The position numbers and the translations under genes were made by a program. Positions 36,889 to 46,333 of a stretch of DNA of 64,000 nucleotides are shown one piece after another. The notes beneath the pieces are model-generated. The model worked only from the letters and a program-made list of their open reading frames with translations, was not told where the DNA came from and did no database searches. The DNA comes from Oenococcus kitaharae. Its GTDB lineage: Bacteria > Bacillota > Bacilli > Lactobacillales > Lactobacillaceae. The stretch's first letter is position 1; the number at the start of each line of letters is the position of its first letter. The stretch is from positions 248,001 to 312,000 of the forward strand of contig NZ_JANJQP010000002.1 in NCBI RefSeq assembly GCF_025758695.1, read 5' to 3'.

Positions 36889-37854
36889 GTGGATGTCTTA
36901 TTTTTCAAACCGGTTTTTCATGAAAAAATTTGGGGTGGCCGTAAGTTGGCTGATATGTTCGGCTACGATCTGCCAGATGGCAGGATTGGCGAGTGTTGGG
37001 CCATTTCAGCTCATCCTCATGGTAGATCGCAAGTAGAGAACGGTTCTTATCGTGGACAGTTTTTAGATGATTTATGGGCGCACGAGCCCGAATTGTTTGG
37101 TAGCCATAATGCTGACAAACCCTTCCCTTTACTCACGAAAATTCTTGATGCCGAAGACAGCCTTTCGGTTCAAGTACACCCCGATGATGCCTATGCTGAA
37201 GAACATGAGCATGAATTAGGGAAAACGGAATGTTGGTATATTATCAGTGCTGATCCAGGCGCCTATCTGATTTATGGCCATCAGGCCAAGTCTCGAGATG
37301 AGATGAAAAAGATGATTGCAGCGGGCGATTGGGAACATTTTTTAAAAAGGCTGCCTGTGAAGGCTGGTGATTTTGTCTATGTTCCCAGTGGTACGGTCCA
37401 TGCCTTGAATGCAGGAATTGTCGCGCTTGAAACTCAGCAGAGTTCGGACACGACTTATCGTCTTTATGACTATGACCGAGTGGATCAGCAGACTCATGAA
37501 AAACGATCCTTGCATATTCAAAAGTCTGAAGAGGTGATAACGGTACCTTTCAAGGCGCCAGAACTGCAGATCTCCTATCAACGGATCGGAGACAATGTCA
37601 TAACAAATTATGTTGAACCACCCCTTTCACCTTACTTTGCAGTCTGGGGCTGGGAAATTTTCGACAGTCTAGTCTTGCATCATGAGATTGGTGCCTATAC
37701 ACTCTGCTCCGTTATTTCTGGTTCGGGCAGTCTTGTTATCAATCACGAATCACATTTGCTGCAAAAGGGGATGCATTTTTTGATTCTGGCAACTGTATCT
37801 GATTGGCAAATTGAAGGCCAATTACACATAATTGCTTCTGAAGCCGTCGATTAA
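36889..37854 (+). CDS. manA: Mannose-6-phosphate isomerase, class I
   Basis: A 321-residue zinc enzyme converting mannose-6-phosphate to fructose-6-phosphate. Metal-binding residues are seen in LSVQVHPDDAYAEEHEHELGKTE (Gln, His, Glu) and in YVPSGTVHALNAG (His). KIWGGRKLADMFGY near the start is typical. The start is a GTG at 36889 with a strong GGAGG seven bases upstream. Its place after the mannose PTS supports uptake and use of mannose. Confidence 0.95.
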   Translation: MDVLFFKPVFHEKIWGGRKLADMFGYDLPDGRIGECWAISAHPHGRSQVENGSYRGQFLDDLWAHEPELFGSHNADKPFPLLTKILDAEDSLSVQVHPDDAYAEEHEHELGKTECWYIISADPGAYLIYGHQAKSRDEMKKMIAAGDWEHFLKRLPVKAGDFVYVPSGTVHALNAGIVALETQQSSDTTYRLYDYDRVDQQTHEKRSLHIQKSEEVITVPFKAPELQISYQRIGDNVITNYVEPPLSPYFAVWGWEIFDSLVLHHEIGAYTLCSVISGSGSLVINHESHLLQKGMHFLILATVSDWQIEGQLHIIASEAVD

Positions 37855-37864
37855 GTTGAATTTT

Positions 37865-37907
37865 AAACTGCTGTTATTGTTGATCATTGCAATGACAGCA
37901 GTTTTTT
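37865..37907 (+). terminator. Terminator after manA
   Basis: AAACTGCTGT (37865-37874) pairs with ACAGCAGTTT (37895-37904). An inner ATTG/CAAT stem and a T run are present. Confidence 0.88.
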
Positions 37908-38056
37908 AGGCTAGATCACAAATCCAATTGGCAGCGAGCAGATTTTAGCGAGCGGAAAAATTTGTATCATAGCTGTAAACATGGGCTTGACGCAATGAGA
38001 TAGAATGGAAGCTATCGGGATTTTTAATTCGACTTTTTATTCGGAGCAAGTTTTTT

Positions 38057-39820
38057 ATGAGTATATTTTTGAAGTTAAAATGGTTCTTTAAAGAACATTG
38101 GCGGATGTACGCGGTTGGGATATTTTTGCTGTTCTTGACTGACTTGTCGCATGTCATCCCGCCCTACATGATCGGCCTATTTACAAACAAAGTCGTTCAA
38201 AGAGATCTGACCTGGCAATATCTGCTGGTGTTTTTGCTGATTCTGGCTTTGCTTTTTCTATCGTCTTATGTTTTTCGTTATGGCTGGAACACGCACATCG
38301 TTAAGGGTGCTGCCTTGTTGGAACGGACGCTGCGCAAACGTCTTTACGATCACTACATGGAAATGGATGCACCCTTTTATCAAAAATACCGGACTGGCGA
38401 TTTAATGAGCCACGCATCTAATGATTTGTCTTCGATCCAGCGAGTTGCTTCCGGCGGCATCTTAATGACTTTTGATTCATCGGCAAACATCATTCTGGTT
38501 TTGGCATCAATGATTTTAACCGTTGACTGGCGTTTAACGCTGATTGCGATTATTCCGCTGCCATTTTTGGCTTTTGGTGTCTCACTGATTATGCCGAGAC
38601 TGCGTAAAGCGTTTACAGCTTATCAGGAAGGTTTTTCCAAGATGTCGGATCATACACAGGAATCCTTCTTGGGTATGAAAGTTATTAAGACGCTTGGCCA
38701 GTCTAAGGAAGATATCGATTATTTCAATCATCAGACTGACGAACAGATTAAAACGAATTCGCATGTTGCTCGCGTCGATTCTCTTTTTGACCCGCTGGCA
38801 ACGATTGTGATGTCCTTTTCATATGTGCTAACGATTATCTTGGGTGGCGAATTTGTTCTGCGGGGGACAATTTCTATTGGCCAATTAGTTAGTTTTGCGG
38901 CCTACTTGAGTCAATTGGTCTGGCCGATGTTTGCTTTGGGACAATTATTCAATGTTCTAGAGCGAGGCAATGCTTCTTATGATCGTGTGATGGACTTGAT
39001 GAATGAGAAAAGTGCTATCCACGATGATCCTAATGGCATTGCCCAGGTCAAGCCAGGCGAATTGAATATTCGTTTGAAGGGCTTCGCATATCCGGATGGT
39101 AACAAGACGGTTTTAAAAAATATCGATGTCAAGGTCGGCCGTGGCAAGACCCTGGGTTTAGTGGGCCCGGTGGGATCCGGAAAAACGACATTATTACGCC
39201 TGCTTTTGCGTGAATTCGATTCATATGATGGTGAGATTGACTTTTCTGGACACGATATCCGCGATTATAAGCTCTCGGCCTATTTGAGTTCCTTGGGTTA
39301 TGTCAGCCAGGATAATTTCCTTTTTTCGACCAGTATTGCGGAAAATATTGCTTTTTCAAATCCAAAGCTACCGCAAAAAGAAATCGAGCAAGTTGCCAAA
39401 TTAGCTGCGCTGCATGACGATATTTTGCAAATGCCGAATGGATATGAGACTGAAGTCGGCGAAAACGGCATCAGCCTTTCTGGCGGCCAGCAGCAGCGTG
39501 TTGCCATTGCCCGCGCATTGATTGTCGATCCAGCAATTCTTATTTTAGATGACGCTCTTTCAGCTGTTGATGCTCGTACAGAAAAAGAGATTTTGGGAGC
39601 TTTGAAAAATCAGCGTCAAGATCAGACGACAATTATTTCTGCTTCCAGAATTTCTTCGGTTATTAACGCAGACGAAATTCTTGTCTTTGCGCATGGACGG
39701 GTCATCGAACGCGGCAGCCACGCAGAACTTCTTGCACAAAACGGCTACTATGCAGATACCTTCCATCAGCAGGAGATGGCCTCTCATTATGAAGCTAAAC
39801 TGACTGGAGGTGATAACTAA
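38057..39820 (+). CDS. Heterodimeric ABC exporter subunit with degenerate ATP site
   Basis: A 587-residue half-transporter: six helices in residues 1-310, then a nucleotide-binding domain with GPVGSGKTT, YVSQDNFLFS and LSGGQQQR. The Walker B is ILILDDALSAVD, so the catalytic Glu is Asp. The switch His is also missing (IISASRISS). This is the usual signature of the inactive-site partner in YheI/LmrC-type exporters. It should pair with the next gene's product to export drugs or lipids. Substrate unknown. The genes overlap by one base (TAATG). Confidence 0.9.
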   Translation: MSIFLKLKWFFKEHWRMYAVGIFLLFLTDLSHVIPPYMIGLFTNKVVQRDLTWQYLLVFLLILALLFLSSYVFRYGWNTHIVKGAALLERTLRKRLYDHYMEMDAPFYQKYRTGDLMSHASNDLSSIQRVASGGILMTFDSSANIILVLASMILTVDWRLTLIAIIPLPFLAFGVSLIMPRLRKAFTAYQEGFSKMSDHTQESFLGMKVIKTLGQSKEDIDYFNHQTDEQIKTNSHVARVDSLFDPLATIVMSFSYVLTIILGGEFVLRGTISIGQLVSFAAYLSQLVWPMFALGQLFNVLERGNASYDRVMDLMNEKSAIHDDPNGIAQVKPGELNIRLKGFAYPDGNKTVLKNIDVKVGRGKTLGLVGPVGSGKTTLLRLLLREFDSYDGEIDFSGHDIRDYKLSAYLSSLGYVSQDNFLFSTSIAENIAFSNPKLPQKEIEQVAKLAALHDDILQMPNGYETEVGENGISLSGGQQQRVAIARALIVDPAILILDDALSAVDARTEKEILGALKNQRQDQTTIISASRISSVINADEILVFAHGRVIERGSHAELLAQNGYYADTFHQQEMASHYEAKLTGGDN

Positions 39821-41634
39821 TGGCAGATAATACTGTAGAAAAAAACAAAAAAAATAACAGCATTTGGTCGCAATCAATTCCAGTACATGAACAGCTAGCT
39901 GTTGTCTGGCGTTTGATTAAAATGGCCACACCAGCCTATTGGATGTTTGCCGGCGCGATCTTATTTGCTCTGATCTCAACTTTAATCAGCGGCTATCTGC
40001 CTTATATTCTGCAGAATTTCATGAATAAGCAGTTGACTAATCCTAATACACCGCTGAATGCCGTTATCTCATTTGCACTAGGTTTCGGCGCAATCCAAAT
40101 TTTTTCTGCTATATTAACTTATTTTCAGAATTTCTGGTATGGACAAGCCTCTGAAACGGCTTTAAATAACGTTCGTAAGCGTCTATATGCCAAACTGCAT
40201 CAACTGGGTATGCGTTATTTTGATCAGGTTCCTGGCGGTGCACTTGTTACACGAGTTATGAATGATACTGAATCGTTTTTTGATTTTTGGATGCTGCTGG
40301 TCAATTTAATTTATGCGGTTGCTTCAATCATTAGTGTGTATATCTTTATGTTCGCTTCAGATCCAGGTTTGTCCTATTGGCTGCTATTAATCGTTCCTGT
40401 GACTTTGCTGACGATCTGGGTTTATCAAAAGTATTCTTCAAGTGTTTACCGTAATATGCGTGCTAAATTGTCCGCTCTGAATGCTAAATTGGCTGAATCG
40501 ATCAATGGCATCGAGACCATTCAGAACTTTCATCAAGAAACACGCATGAAGAGTGAATTCGAAAAGATCAATCAGGAATATTTTGATGCACGTTTTCACA
40601 TGGTCAAAATGGACTCACGGCTCCTTGGCCCGATGAACCAGCTTTTACTTGGTATGACGACAGTGTTCATTCTCTGGTATTTAGGGAATCAGTCCTTTAC
40701 GGCTGCTGTTGCTGGCGGGACGATTTATGCCTTTACGAACTGGATCGGCAACATTTTTAATCCCTTGAATAATGTGCAGCAAAGTTTGTCGACTTTTCAG
40801 GATGGCGTCGTTTCCGGTTATCGTGCAGGTAAGATTCTCGATGATACGACTTATGAACCTGCTCAGAACGAGAATGCTAATGGCAAAATTACTGATGGCA
40901 AGATTGAATTTCGCCACGTCGATTTCTCTTATGACGGCAAGACAACTATTCTGCATGATCTTTCTTTTACAGCCGAACCAGGGCAGACGATTGCTTTAGT
41001 CGGTCACACCGGTTCTGGGAAATCGTCCACAATTAATGCGCTGATGCGTTTCTATGAGTTCCAAAAGGGCAGTATCTTAATTGATGGACAGGATATTCGA
41101 GATCTGGATCCTGTCGATTTTCGGGAAAAAATGGGACTGGTCCTGCAAGACAGTTTCATGTTTTATGGGGACATCAATTCAAATATCCGGATGTATGATG
41201 ATTCAATTACAGATCAGCAGATTGTAGACGCTGCACGTTTTGTTGATGCAGATAAATTCATTGATTCGCTGCCTCACGGCTATAAAACACCAGTTTTGGA
41301 AGGCGGGTCCTCTCTGTCGGCTGGACAGAAACAGTTGATCTCATTTGCGAGAACCATTGTCCGGGATCCAAAAATTCTGATTCTCGATGAAGCGACGGCT
41401 AACATTGATACGCAGACTGAGGCAGCTATTCAAAGAGCACTGAAGAATATGCGAACCAATCGAACAACAATTGCCATTGCCCATCGACTGTCGACGATCA
41501 AAGATGCTGATTTGATTCTCGTTTTGGACAAAGGCGTTGTGGTCGAACAAGGGACACATCGCCAGTTATTAGCTCAAAAAGGTTATTATTACGATCTTTA
41601 TAAAATGCAGAGTATGGAAAACGCCGGCAAGTAA
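39820..41634 (+). CDS. Heterodimeric ABC exporter subunit with canonical ATP site
   Basis: A 604-residue half-transporter with six helices (about 35-330) and a nucleotide-binding domain containing GHTGSGKSS, LVLQDSFMFYGDI, an altered signature LSAGQKQL, the canonical Walker B ILILDEATANID and switch His in AIAHRLSTIKDAD. The altered signature here and the altered catalytic residues in the partner fit together, as in LmrD/YheH. The terminator overlaps the stop codon. Confidence 0.9.
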   Translation: MADNTVEKNKKNNSIWSQSIPVHEQLAVVWRLIKMATPAYWMFAGAILFALISTLISGYLPYILQNFMNKQLTNPNTPLNAVISFALGFGAIQIFSAILTYFQNFWYGQASETALNNVRKRLYAKLHQLGMRYFDQVPGGALVTRVMNDTESFFDFWMLLVNLIYAVASIISVYIFMFASDPGLSYWLLLIVPVTLLTIWVYQKYSSSVYRNMRAKLSALNAKLAESINGIETIQNFHQETRMKSEFEKINQEYFDARFHMVKMDSRLLGPMNQLLLGMTTVFILWYLGNQSFTAAVAGGTIYAFTNWIGNIFNPLNNVQQSLSTFQDGVVSGYRAGKILDDTTYEPAQNENANGKITDGKIEFRHVDFSYDGKTTILHDLSFTAEPGQTIALVGHTGSGKSSTINALMRFYEFQKGSILIDGQDIRDLDPVDFREKMGLVLQDSFMFYGDINSNIRMYDDSITDQQIVDAARFVDADKFIDSLPHGYKTPVLEGGSSLSAGQKQLISFARTIVRDPKILILDEATANIDTQTEAAIQRALKNMRTNRTTIAIAHRLSTIKDADLILVLDKGVVVEQGTHRQLLAQKGYYYDLYKMQSMENAGK

Positions 41635-41648
41635 GGCGTTTTTTTTAT
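41618..41648 (+). terminator. Terminator after the ABC exporter genes
   Basis: AAAACGCC (41618-41625) pairs with GGCGTTTT (41635-41642), followed by T residues. The loop contains the stop codon. Confidence 0.85.
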
Positions 41649-41664
41649 TAAAATTAATAATTTT

Positions 41665-41694
41665 TTGTTTTTGCCGATCAATGTTCTGTATAAT
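41665..41694 (+). promoter_or_regulatory. Promoter of the amino-acid ABC operon
   Basis: TTGTTT (41665-41670) lies 18 bp before a perfect TATAAT (41689-41694). Confidence 0.5.
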
Positions 41695-41730
41695 TTCATT
41701 AACCAGAAGACCTATTTGAAAGGAGTTTAT

Positions 41731-42486
41731 ATGGCCGAAGAAAAAAAGGATATTATGATCCAGTTTCAGGACGTAGAAAAATATTACGGTAGTTTTCACG
41801 CTTTGAAAAAAGTAAATCTGACCATTGATCGTGGCGAGACAGTTGTTTTGATCGGGCCATCAGGTTCCGGAAAATCAACCCTGATTCGGGCGATTAACGG
41901 TTTGGAACCAATTCAGGAAGGGCATCTGACCGTCAACGGTTTTGATATTCATGATCCGAAAACCGATATCAATAAGATTCGCAAACGTGTTGGTATGGTT
42001 TTTCAGCATTTTAACTTATACAACAATAAGTCGGTGCTGGAAAATGTCATGTTGGCTCCTAGAATTGTGAATCATATTCCGGAAGAGGAAAACGAAAAAT
42101 ATGCCTTAGATCTGCTTGATCGAGTTGGATTAAAAGACAAGGCTGGTTCGATGCCAAGCATGCTCTCTGGTGGCCAAAAGCAGCGTGTCGCTATTGCTCG
42201 AAGTCTTGCTATGAAGCCGTTAGCGCTGCTATTTGACGAACCGACCTCAGCGCTCGATCCAGAAATGATCGGTGATGTTTTAAGGATTATCCAGGAGATT
42301 GCTAATGATTCTGACCTTACAAGCCTGATCGTGACACATGAAATGAATTTTGCCCGTAAAGTAGCCAACCGCGTTATTTTTATGGCTGATGGTCAAATCC
42401 TCGAAGACTCCAAAACAGAAGATTTCTTCAACAAACCAACAAGTGAACGTGCTCAGCAATTTGTTGATCAAGTTTTGGATCATTAA
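41731..42486 (+). CDS. glnQ: Polar amino-acid ABC transporter ATPase (GlnQ-like)
   Basis: A 251-residue ATPase with GPSGSGKST, MVFQHFNLYNNKSVLENVMLAP, LSGGQKQR, LLFDEPTSALDPE and VTHEMNFARKVANR, all typical of the glutamine/glutamate family. ATG 41731 is preferred because AAAGGAG lies just before it, and the possible upstream start at 41665 would lie inside the promoter. It heads a four-gene operon of ATPase, binding protein and two permeases. Confidence 0.94.
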   Translation: MAEEKKDIMIQFQDVEKYYGSFHALKKVNLTIDRGETVVLIGPSGSGKSTLIRAINGLEPIQEGHLTVNGFDIHDPKTDINKIRKRVGMVFQHFNLYNNKSVLENVMLAPRIVNHIPEEENEKYALDLLDRVGLKDKAGSMPSMLSGGQKQRVAIARSLAMKPLALLFDEPTSALDPEMIGDVLRIIQEIANDSDLTSLIVTHEMNFARKVANRVIFMADGQILEDSKTEDFFNKPTSERAQQFVDQVLDH

Positions 42487-42498
42487 GGAGGATACTGA

Positions 42499-43362
42499 AT
42501 GGAAAAAGCAAAAAAAAGGCGAATCGGTATCATCACCTCGATCATCCTAACGGTTGTTATCATTTTAGGTGTCATTTTTGCTTCGGCTGTGGCAGCCAGA
42601 AATGCTCGGCATGTTGATACCTGGGAACGTGTTCAGCGTTTGGGCGCCATTCGCTGGGGCGTTAAGGCCGATACTAAATTATTCGGCTTAATGAATACCA
42701 AAAGCGGCGAGCCAGAAGGTTTTGATGTTGATATTGCTAAGGCTTTGACGGTTCAACTGTCAAAGCAGTCTGGTGTTCCGATGCGGGCTGATTTTACGGT
42801 AGTGACTTCAAATACTCGAATTCAGTTATTAAAAAATGCGAATATTGATGGTTTTATCGCCACGGCAACGATTACACCCGAACGTGAAAAAATCATTGAT
42901 TTCTCAAATTCATATTTTAAAGCCGGACAAGCTATCTTGGTTAAGGACGGTTCTGGTATTAAAAATGTGCGTAGTTTGAATAATAGTAAATCAACAATTC
43001 TTGGTGTCGTTGGGTCTAACTCTGTTATTAATATTAAAAAATTTGCTCCTAAAGCTCGAGTGTTGGCATTGGGCGATTATGGTCAGGCTATGGCTGCTTT
43101 AAAGGCCGGCCAAGGTCAGGCGCTCACAACTGATAATGGTATCTTATACGGGCTTGCCACAGAAAACCCCGGCTATTCGGTTGTCGGCGGCACTTTTACC
43201 ACTGAGCCTTATGGTGTCGCTTATGATAACCATCAGACAGCCATGGTTAAGCAGACTAATCGTGCTTTAAAGGCAATTATTGCAAACGGTACGTATAACC
43301 GTTTGATCAGAAAATGGTTCCGTGGTGTTCCCGGACTGAACTGGAGGTCGCTTGAGAGATGA
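42499..43362 (+). CDS. Membrane-anchored polar amino-acid binding protein (SBP family 3)
   Basis: A 287-residue binding protein. Residues 8-32 form an N-terminal hydrophobic anchor after a Lys/Arg-rich start; no lipobox cysteine is present. The binding domain has EGFDVDIAKAL, FIATATITPEREKIIDFSNSYFKAGQAILV and a C-terminal YNRLIRKWF. The ligand is probably glutamine, glutamate or aspartate. AAGGAGG precedes the ATG, and the 3' end overlaps the next gene by four bases. Confidence 0.9.
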   Translation: MEKAKKRRIGIITSIILTVVIILGVIFASAVAARNARHVDTWERVQRLGAIRWGVKADTKLFGLMNTKSGEPEGFDVDIAKALTVQLSKQSGVPMRADFTVVTSNTRIQLLKNANIDGFIATATITPEREKIIDFSNSYFKAGQAILVKDGSGIKNVRSLNNSKSTILGVVGSNSVINIKKFAPKARVLALGDYGQAMAALKAGQGQALTTDNGILYGLATENPGYSVVGGTFTTEPYGVAYDNHQTAMVKQTNRALKAIIANGTYNRLIRKWFRGVPGLNWRSLER

Positions 43363-44015
43363 TAAATTTATTGACTTCTAATTTTGGTGCTTTTCTAACG
43401 GCTTTCGGTTATACGGTCTTGTCTAGTATTATTGCTCTGATTGCATCTTTGATTTTGGGGACACTTTTCGCAATTTTGCAGATCGTCCCGAGTCGGATTG
43501 CGCGCGGCATTGCCAGAATATATGTTGAGGTTTTCAGAAATATCCCTTTGCTGATTATTGTGATGTTTTTCTACCTTGTCGGTACGCGGGTTATTGCATT
43601 GGATGGTTTTACTGCAGGTACGATTGGGCTTTCCTTGTATACATCGGCCTTTATTGCAGAAACCGTCCGCGCTGGTATCAACGCTGTCGATATTGGCCAG
43701 ACAGAAGGTGCTCGTGCTAACGGTTTGAGTTTTTCGCAAACTTTACGCATTATTGTCCTGCCGCAGGCTTACAAAATTGCGATTCCTTCTTTGGGAAACC
43801 AATTCATTAACTTGGTAAAAAACTCGTCAATTCTAGCTTTTGTGGCTGGTGGAGATTTGATGTATACAGCTAATAACGTGGCCGCTGCTACTTTTGATAG
43901 TTTTAACTCATATATTATTGTTGGTATTTTCTATCTGATTATTACCTTGCCTTTGAGTTATTACATGAAATATTTGGAAGCAAAAACTAAGGGATTGGCA
44001 AAGGAGGACTCATGA
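43359..44015 (+). CDS. Polar amino-acid ABC transporter permease
   Basis: A 218-residue HisM/GlnP-type permease with about five helices and an EAA loop (GQTEGARANGLSFSQTLRIIVLPQAYKIAIPSL). VEVFRNIPLLIIVMFFY near residue 55 is typical. It overlaps both neighbours by four bases (ATGA), so translation is coupled. Confidence 0.93.
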   Translation: MINLLTSNFGAFLTAFGYTVLSSIIALIASLILGTLFAILQIVPSRIARGIARIYVEVFRNIPLLIIVMFFYLVGTRVIALDGFTAGTIGLSLYTSAFIAETVRAGINAVDIGQTEGARANGLSFSQTLRIIVLPQAYKIAIPSLGNQFINLVKNSSILAFVAGGDLMYTANNVAAATFDSFNSYIIVGIFYLIITLPLSYYMKYLEAKTKGLAKEDS

Positions 44016-44680
44016 TGATTATCGCTGCAAGTATATTTGACGCTTTTACACCAAGCAACATCAATTACCTTCTTGGAGGGCTTGGTATAACTATTGGTGT
44101 GTCGATTATTTCTGTGATTGCCAGTCTCGTGATTGGTGCTTTTGTTGGCGTGATTATGTACGAAAAAGTGCCATTTCTATCTCGTTACGTGACGATTATT
44201 AATGATGTTATACGTAATCTGCCTCTTTTACTGATTATCTTCTTCATTTACTTTGTGCTCCCGAGAATCGGATTGTACCTGCCGGTTTTTTGGGCCACTG
44301 TAATTGCGATGACAGTTTTTGAATCGACAATGCTGGCCGAAATTATTCGAGGCGGCCTGCTGGCAGTCCCGGCTGGCCAAACAGAAGGTGCACGATCAGT
44401 TGGGATGAGTAATGCCCAAGCTTTGATGCACATTGTGCTGCCGCAAGGCATCAAGAAGATGATTCCGCCAATCATTTCACAGCTGATTTCTTTGGTGAAG
44501 GATACCAGTTTAGCAGTTGGTATTGTGTTAGCTGAAATGACTTTCCGTGGACAGATTGTTTATGCTCAAAATTCGAATTACACAATTCCAGTCTTCATTG
44601 CCCTGGCAATTATGTATTTCATTTTGAACTTTGGTCTGTCTCTGATTGCTAAATGGTTTGATCGTCGTATGGCAGCTTAA
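44012..44680 (+). CDS. Polar amino-acid ABC transporter permease
   Basis: A 222-residue second permease of the pair, with INDVIRNLPLLLIIFFIYFVLP and the EAA loop GQTEGARSVGMSNAQALMHIVLPQGIKKMIPP. AAAGGAGG lies before the ATG. A second ATG immediately follows the first and could also serve. A strong terminator ends the operon. Confidence 0.93.
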   Translation: MMIIAASIFDAFTPSNINYLLGGLGITIGVSIISVIASLVIGAFVGVIMYEKVPFLSRYVTIINDVIRNLPLLLIIFFIYFVLPRIGLYLPVFWATVIAMTVFESTMLAEIIRGGLLAVPAGQTEGARSVGMSNAQALMHIVLPQGIKKMIPPIISQLISLVKDTSLAVGIVLAEMTFRGQIVYAQNSNYTIPVFIALAIMYFILNFGLSLIAKWFDRRMAA

Positions 44681-44706
44681 AATTTATCACGATATTAAAC
44701 ATTTTC

Positions 44707-44746
44707 AAAAACCGCAAGTTCTGTGTCTCTTAGCTTGCGGTTTTTG
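44707..44746 (+). terminator. Terminator of the amino-acid ABC operon
   Basis: AAAAACCGCAAG (44707-44718) pairs perfectly with CTTGCGGTTTTT (44734-44745). A/T runs on both sides could serve the convergent fumC too. Confidence 0.9.
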
Positions 44747-44787
44747 TTTGTCTGAGTTTACTGGGGGGGTGTTTCATTCCTGGCGGC

Positions 44788-46167
44788 CTATTGGATGTTG
44801 GTCATGTCAATTGCGACAACCCATTTATTGAACTGTTTCTCTGATACTTTGCCAGATTTCAATGCTGCTGCCTTAAGTGTGAGCCCCTCTCGCTGCGCTA
44901 GCTGAGCGATCATGGCACTATCGTGGTAGCCGATATGCGGCGATAAGGCGGTCACGGTCATTAAGGACTGATTTAACAGTTCTTGCATGCGCTGAACATT
45001 TGCTATGAGCCCGACGACTAATTTGTCTGTAAATGAGGTAATTGTCGTGCTGAGCAAATCAGCGGATTCCAAAAAGGCACTAATCAAAACAGGTTTATAG
45101 ACATTCATTTCAAAATTTCCCTGGCTGGCTGCTAGACTAATTACGACATCGTTGCCTAACACTCGGACTGCGGCCATTGTGATGGCCTCGGCTTGTGTCG
45201 GATTCACTTTTCCGGGCATAATTGACGATCCAGGTTCATTGGCTGGAATTGTTAATTCACCGTAACCCGCTCTTGGCCCGCTGGCTAGAAAACGAATATC
45301 ATTAGCAATCTTTAAGAGATCGCTGGCTAATGTTTTGATCGCGCCGTGCACAACATTAAGGCCGGAATGTGCTGCTAACCCATAGAATTTATTGGAATCA
45401 GCAGTGAAGGGGATGTGATAAAGATCAGCCATTTTTTTGGCAATTGTTTGGGCAAAACCTGGTGCGGCATTCAGGCCCGTCCCGACAGCAGTTCCACCTA
45501 TGGCCAATTCATTAAGCGTCGGTGCTAGTGTCTGCAGATAAGACAAATCATGCTGCAATTGACTGACCCAGCCGCTGATTTCCTGCCCAAAAGTCAGGGG
45601 GGTGGCATCTTGAAGGTGTGTTCTGCCAACCTTAACAGTCCGCCAATATTGCGTTTCTTTCTTTTTTAATTCTCTGATTAAATGTTGAATGGCCTGATTG
45701 AGTTTAGTGACAGCCAAAGCAGCTGTGATATTCATGGCAGTCGGGAAAATATCATTTGAACTTTGTCCCTGATTGACGTCATCATTAGGAAGAATAGGAA
45801 TTTGTGAATTCAGCCGCCCTGCCATATGTGCCACGACCTCATTGACATTCATATTCGTCTGGGTACCAGATCCTGTCTGATAAATGACCAGGGGAAAGTC
45901 TTGTCTGAGATCTTCATCATTGAGTACGAGTAATTTATCAACAGCTTGAATAATCAAATTCGCTTTATCATCGCTCAGAGTACCTGCTGCTCGATTGGCA
46001 TCAGCTGCGGCCTTTTTCAGCTGCAACAGCACTTTGATTAAGACCAAAGGCATCTTGCTGCCGGCAGAAAAATTTTGGCGGCTGCGTTCAGTTTGTGGTC
46101 CCCAAAGTGCATTTTGTGGAATTTTCACTGACCCCAAGCTGTCTTCTTCAATACGATATTCGTCCAT
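44788..46167 (-). CDS. fumC: Fumarate hydratase, class II
   Basis: A 459-residue enzyme interconverting fumarate and malate. The family signature GSSIMPGKVNPTQAE is at about residues 313-327, with SSNDIFPTAMNI and the KVGRTHLQDATPLTFGQE segment also present. The same superfamily includes aspartate ammonia-lyase, but the start (RIEEDSLGSVKIP, WGPQTERSRQNF) favours FumC. It is divergent from pepO with AAGGA upstream of the ATG. A plausible minus-strand promoter, TTGACT with TACTAT 18 bp apart, lies near 46210-46245. Confidence 0.95.
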   Translation of the reverse strand: MDEYRIEEDSLGSVKIPQNALWGPQTERSRQNFSAGSKMPLVLIKVLLQLKKAAADANRAAGTLSDDKANLIIQAVDKLLVLNDEDLRQDFPLVIYQTGSGTQTNMNVNEVVAHMAGRLNSQIPILPNDDVNQGQSSNDIFPTAMNITAALAVTKLNQAIQHLIRELKKKETQYWRTVKVGRTHLQDATPLTFGQEISGWVSQLQHDLSYLQTLAPTLNELAIGGTAVGTGLNAAPGFAQTIAKKMADLYHIPFTADSNKFYGLAAHSGLNVVHGAIKTLASDLLKIANDIRFLASGPRAGYGELTIPANEPGSSIMPGKVNPTQAEAITMAAVRVLGNDVVISLAASQGNFEMNVYKPVLISAFLESADLLSTTITSFTDKLVVGLIANVQRMQELLNQSLMTVTALSPHIGYHDSAMIAQLAQREGLTLKAAALKSGKVSEKQFNKWVVAIDMTNIQ

Positions 46168-46273
46168 AAGGTCCTTCTTTCCGTATTTTTATCATCAGAA
46201 ACTGGTCTGTTTTTATAGTATTCTTGCAGAAAGCCTTGAGTCAATGATAGCGGTTAACAAATGCTGAGTGGTT

Positions 46274-46312
46274 TTGGCAAACAAGCAATCGCGGTCTTTT
46301 TAATGTTAGAAT
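46274..46312 (+). promoter_or_regulatory. Promoter of pepO
   Basis: An extended -10, TGTTAGAAT (hexamer 46307-46312), is the best candidate. TTGGCA (46274-46279) with TTTAAT (46299-46304) is an alternative pair at 19 bp. Confidence 0.4.
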
Positions 46313-46333
46313 TGAAACAATTTAGGAGGAAAC

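Noticed and set aside
38000-38056. Regulatory mini-ORF before the ABC exporter pair
   Set aside because: A 28-codon frame overlaps the exporter start, but it has no ribosome site and no paired hairpins; chance is the simpler explanation.
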